From Hyphomicrobiales bacterium (GTDB lineage: Bacteria > Pseudomonadota > Alphaproteobacteria > Rhizobiales > Aestuariivirgaceae): a DNA stretch of 5,051 bases. Position 1 is the first letter of the stretch. Each line of letters starts with the position of its first letter. Below the pieces are notes generated by a model. That model was given only the letters and a program-made list of their open reading frames with translations. It was not told the origin of the DNA and did not search any database. Below, in pieces: positions 4,847-5,051 of the stretch. Location: NCBI GenBank assembly GCA_020029455.1, contig JAIBJH010000207.1, positions 1 to 5,051 of the forward strand. Direction: 5' to 3'. The translations under genes were made by a program, and so were the position numbers.

Positions 4847-5051
4847 TCACTTCCTCCTCTTATCCTCAATATCCGGCGCGGGCGGCAACCGCGATTTGAG
4901 ATCGCGGTCGGTGACGCTCATGTGGTTGCGCGTGTATTGTTCCGAAGCCTTGCGCAAAGGCTGAAAATCCCACGGGAAGTTGGAACCATTCTTCATCGCC
5001 TCGAACATGAAAAGCCGCGCCTGCTGGCTGCGCATCACTTCATCATGGATG
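4847..5051 (-). CDS. C-terminal end of a choline-sulfatase-like sulfatase (5' part off window)
   Basis: The - strand frame is open from the right edge to TGA at 4849-4847 and gives 67 residues, so only the C-terminus is visible. A GTG at 5038 is in frame, but the residues before it (IHDE) run on into the same block, so I treat the gene as truncated rather than as a 63-residue protein. The pattern VMRSQQARLF, then NFPWDFQPLRKASEQYTRNH, matches from memory the C-terminal domain of choline-sulfatase (BetC) and related enzymes (SQ..R, then WD[FY]QP..DAS..Y.RN). Such enzymes split choline-O-sulfate to choline and sulfate, feeding glycine betaine synthesis. The catalytic formylglycine site would lie off the window, so the substrate cannot be judged. 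The charged tail PPAPDIEDKRRK is extra. Convergent with the + strand operon. Confidence 0.6.
   Translation of the reverse strand, partial: IHDEVMRSQQARLFMFEAMKNGSNFPWDFQPLRKASEQYTRNHMSVTDRDLKSRLPPAPDIEDKRRK
4888..4908. terminator. Perfect 8-bp hairpin beyond the operon end, possible 3' end or terminator element
   Basis: ACCGCGAT (4888-4895) and ATCGCGGT (4901-4908) pair perfectly around TTGAG, 42 bases after the DUF1467 stop and inside the coding region of the opposing gene. No T-run follows on either strand, so it is not a canonical intrinsic terminator. It could still stabilise or define the 3' end of the long + strand transcript, since no other room for a terminator exists at the junction. 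The pairing is seen; the role is inferred. Confidence 0.35.

Noticed and set aside
4847..5038. Complete 63-residue small protein starting at GTG 5038
   Set aside because: The frame stays open to the window edge and the conserved sulfatase C-terminal pattern continues upstream of that GTG, so it is the end of a longer gene.

Overview
The window looks like a core, vertically inherited housekeeping region of an alphaproteobacterium, most likely of the Rhizobiales/Hyphomicrobiales type. The evidence is the gene order (pyrE, acpS, lepB, rnc, era, recO), the alphaproteobacterial form of several proteins (the PyrE ending, a RecO with a single cysteine in place of a zinc finger, a DUF1467 membrane protein), GTG starts and moderately GC-rich codon use that stays even across the window. 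I see no mobile element, CRISPR array, tRNA or rRNA, and no island-like change in composition.

Layout: bases 1-504 hold the 3' part of pyrE (start lies off the left edge), which overlaps acpS by 4 bases (501-893). A 140-base non-coding gap (894-1033) follows. It holds a hairpin directly after acpS, a near-palindrome, a candidate promoter of the alphaproteobacterial TTG...CTATAT type and a 13-base direct repeat. Then comes a tightly packed run on the + strand: lepB (1034-1852), rnc (1854-2543), era (2540-3442), recO (3453-4193), a methylmalonyl-CoA epimerase gene (4190-4594) and a small DUF1467 membrane protein gene (4591-4845). Spacings are 1 base, -4, 10, -4 and -4, so the six are probably one transcript. 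A convergent gene on the - strand ends one base beyond the last stop (4847 to past 5051). Its C-terminal tail looks like that of choline-sulfatase-type sulfatases.

Function: pyrE makes OMP for pyrimidines. acpS activates acyl carrier protein for fatty acid synthesis. lepB removes signal peptides after secretion. rnc, era and recO act in rRNA processing, 30S maturation and recombinational repair. The epimerase joins propionyl-CoA breakdown to the TCA cycle, and DUF1467 is an uncharacterised inner-membrane protein that often accompanies it in this class.

I do not see a clearly new biological system. The points most worth a second look are the structured acpS-lepB gap, an apparent cysteine-containing insertion in LepB, the placement of the epimerase/DUF1467 pair at the end of the rnc-era-recO operon, and the very tight convergent junction with a perfect hairpin inside the opposing sulfatase gene.
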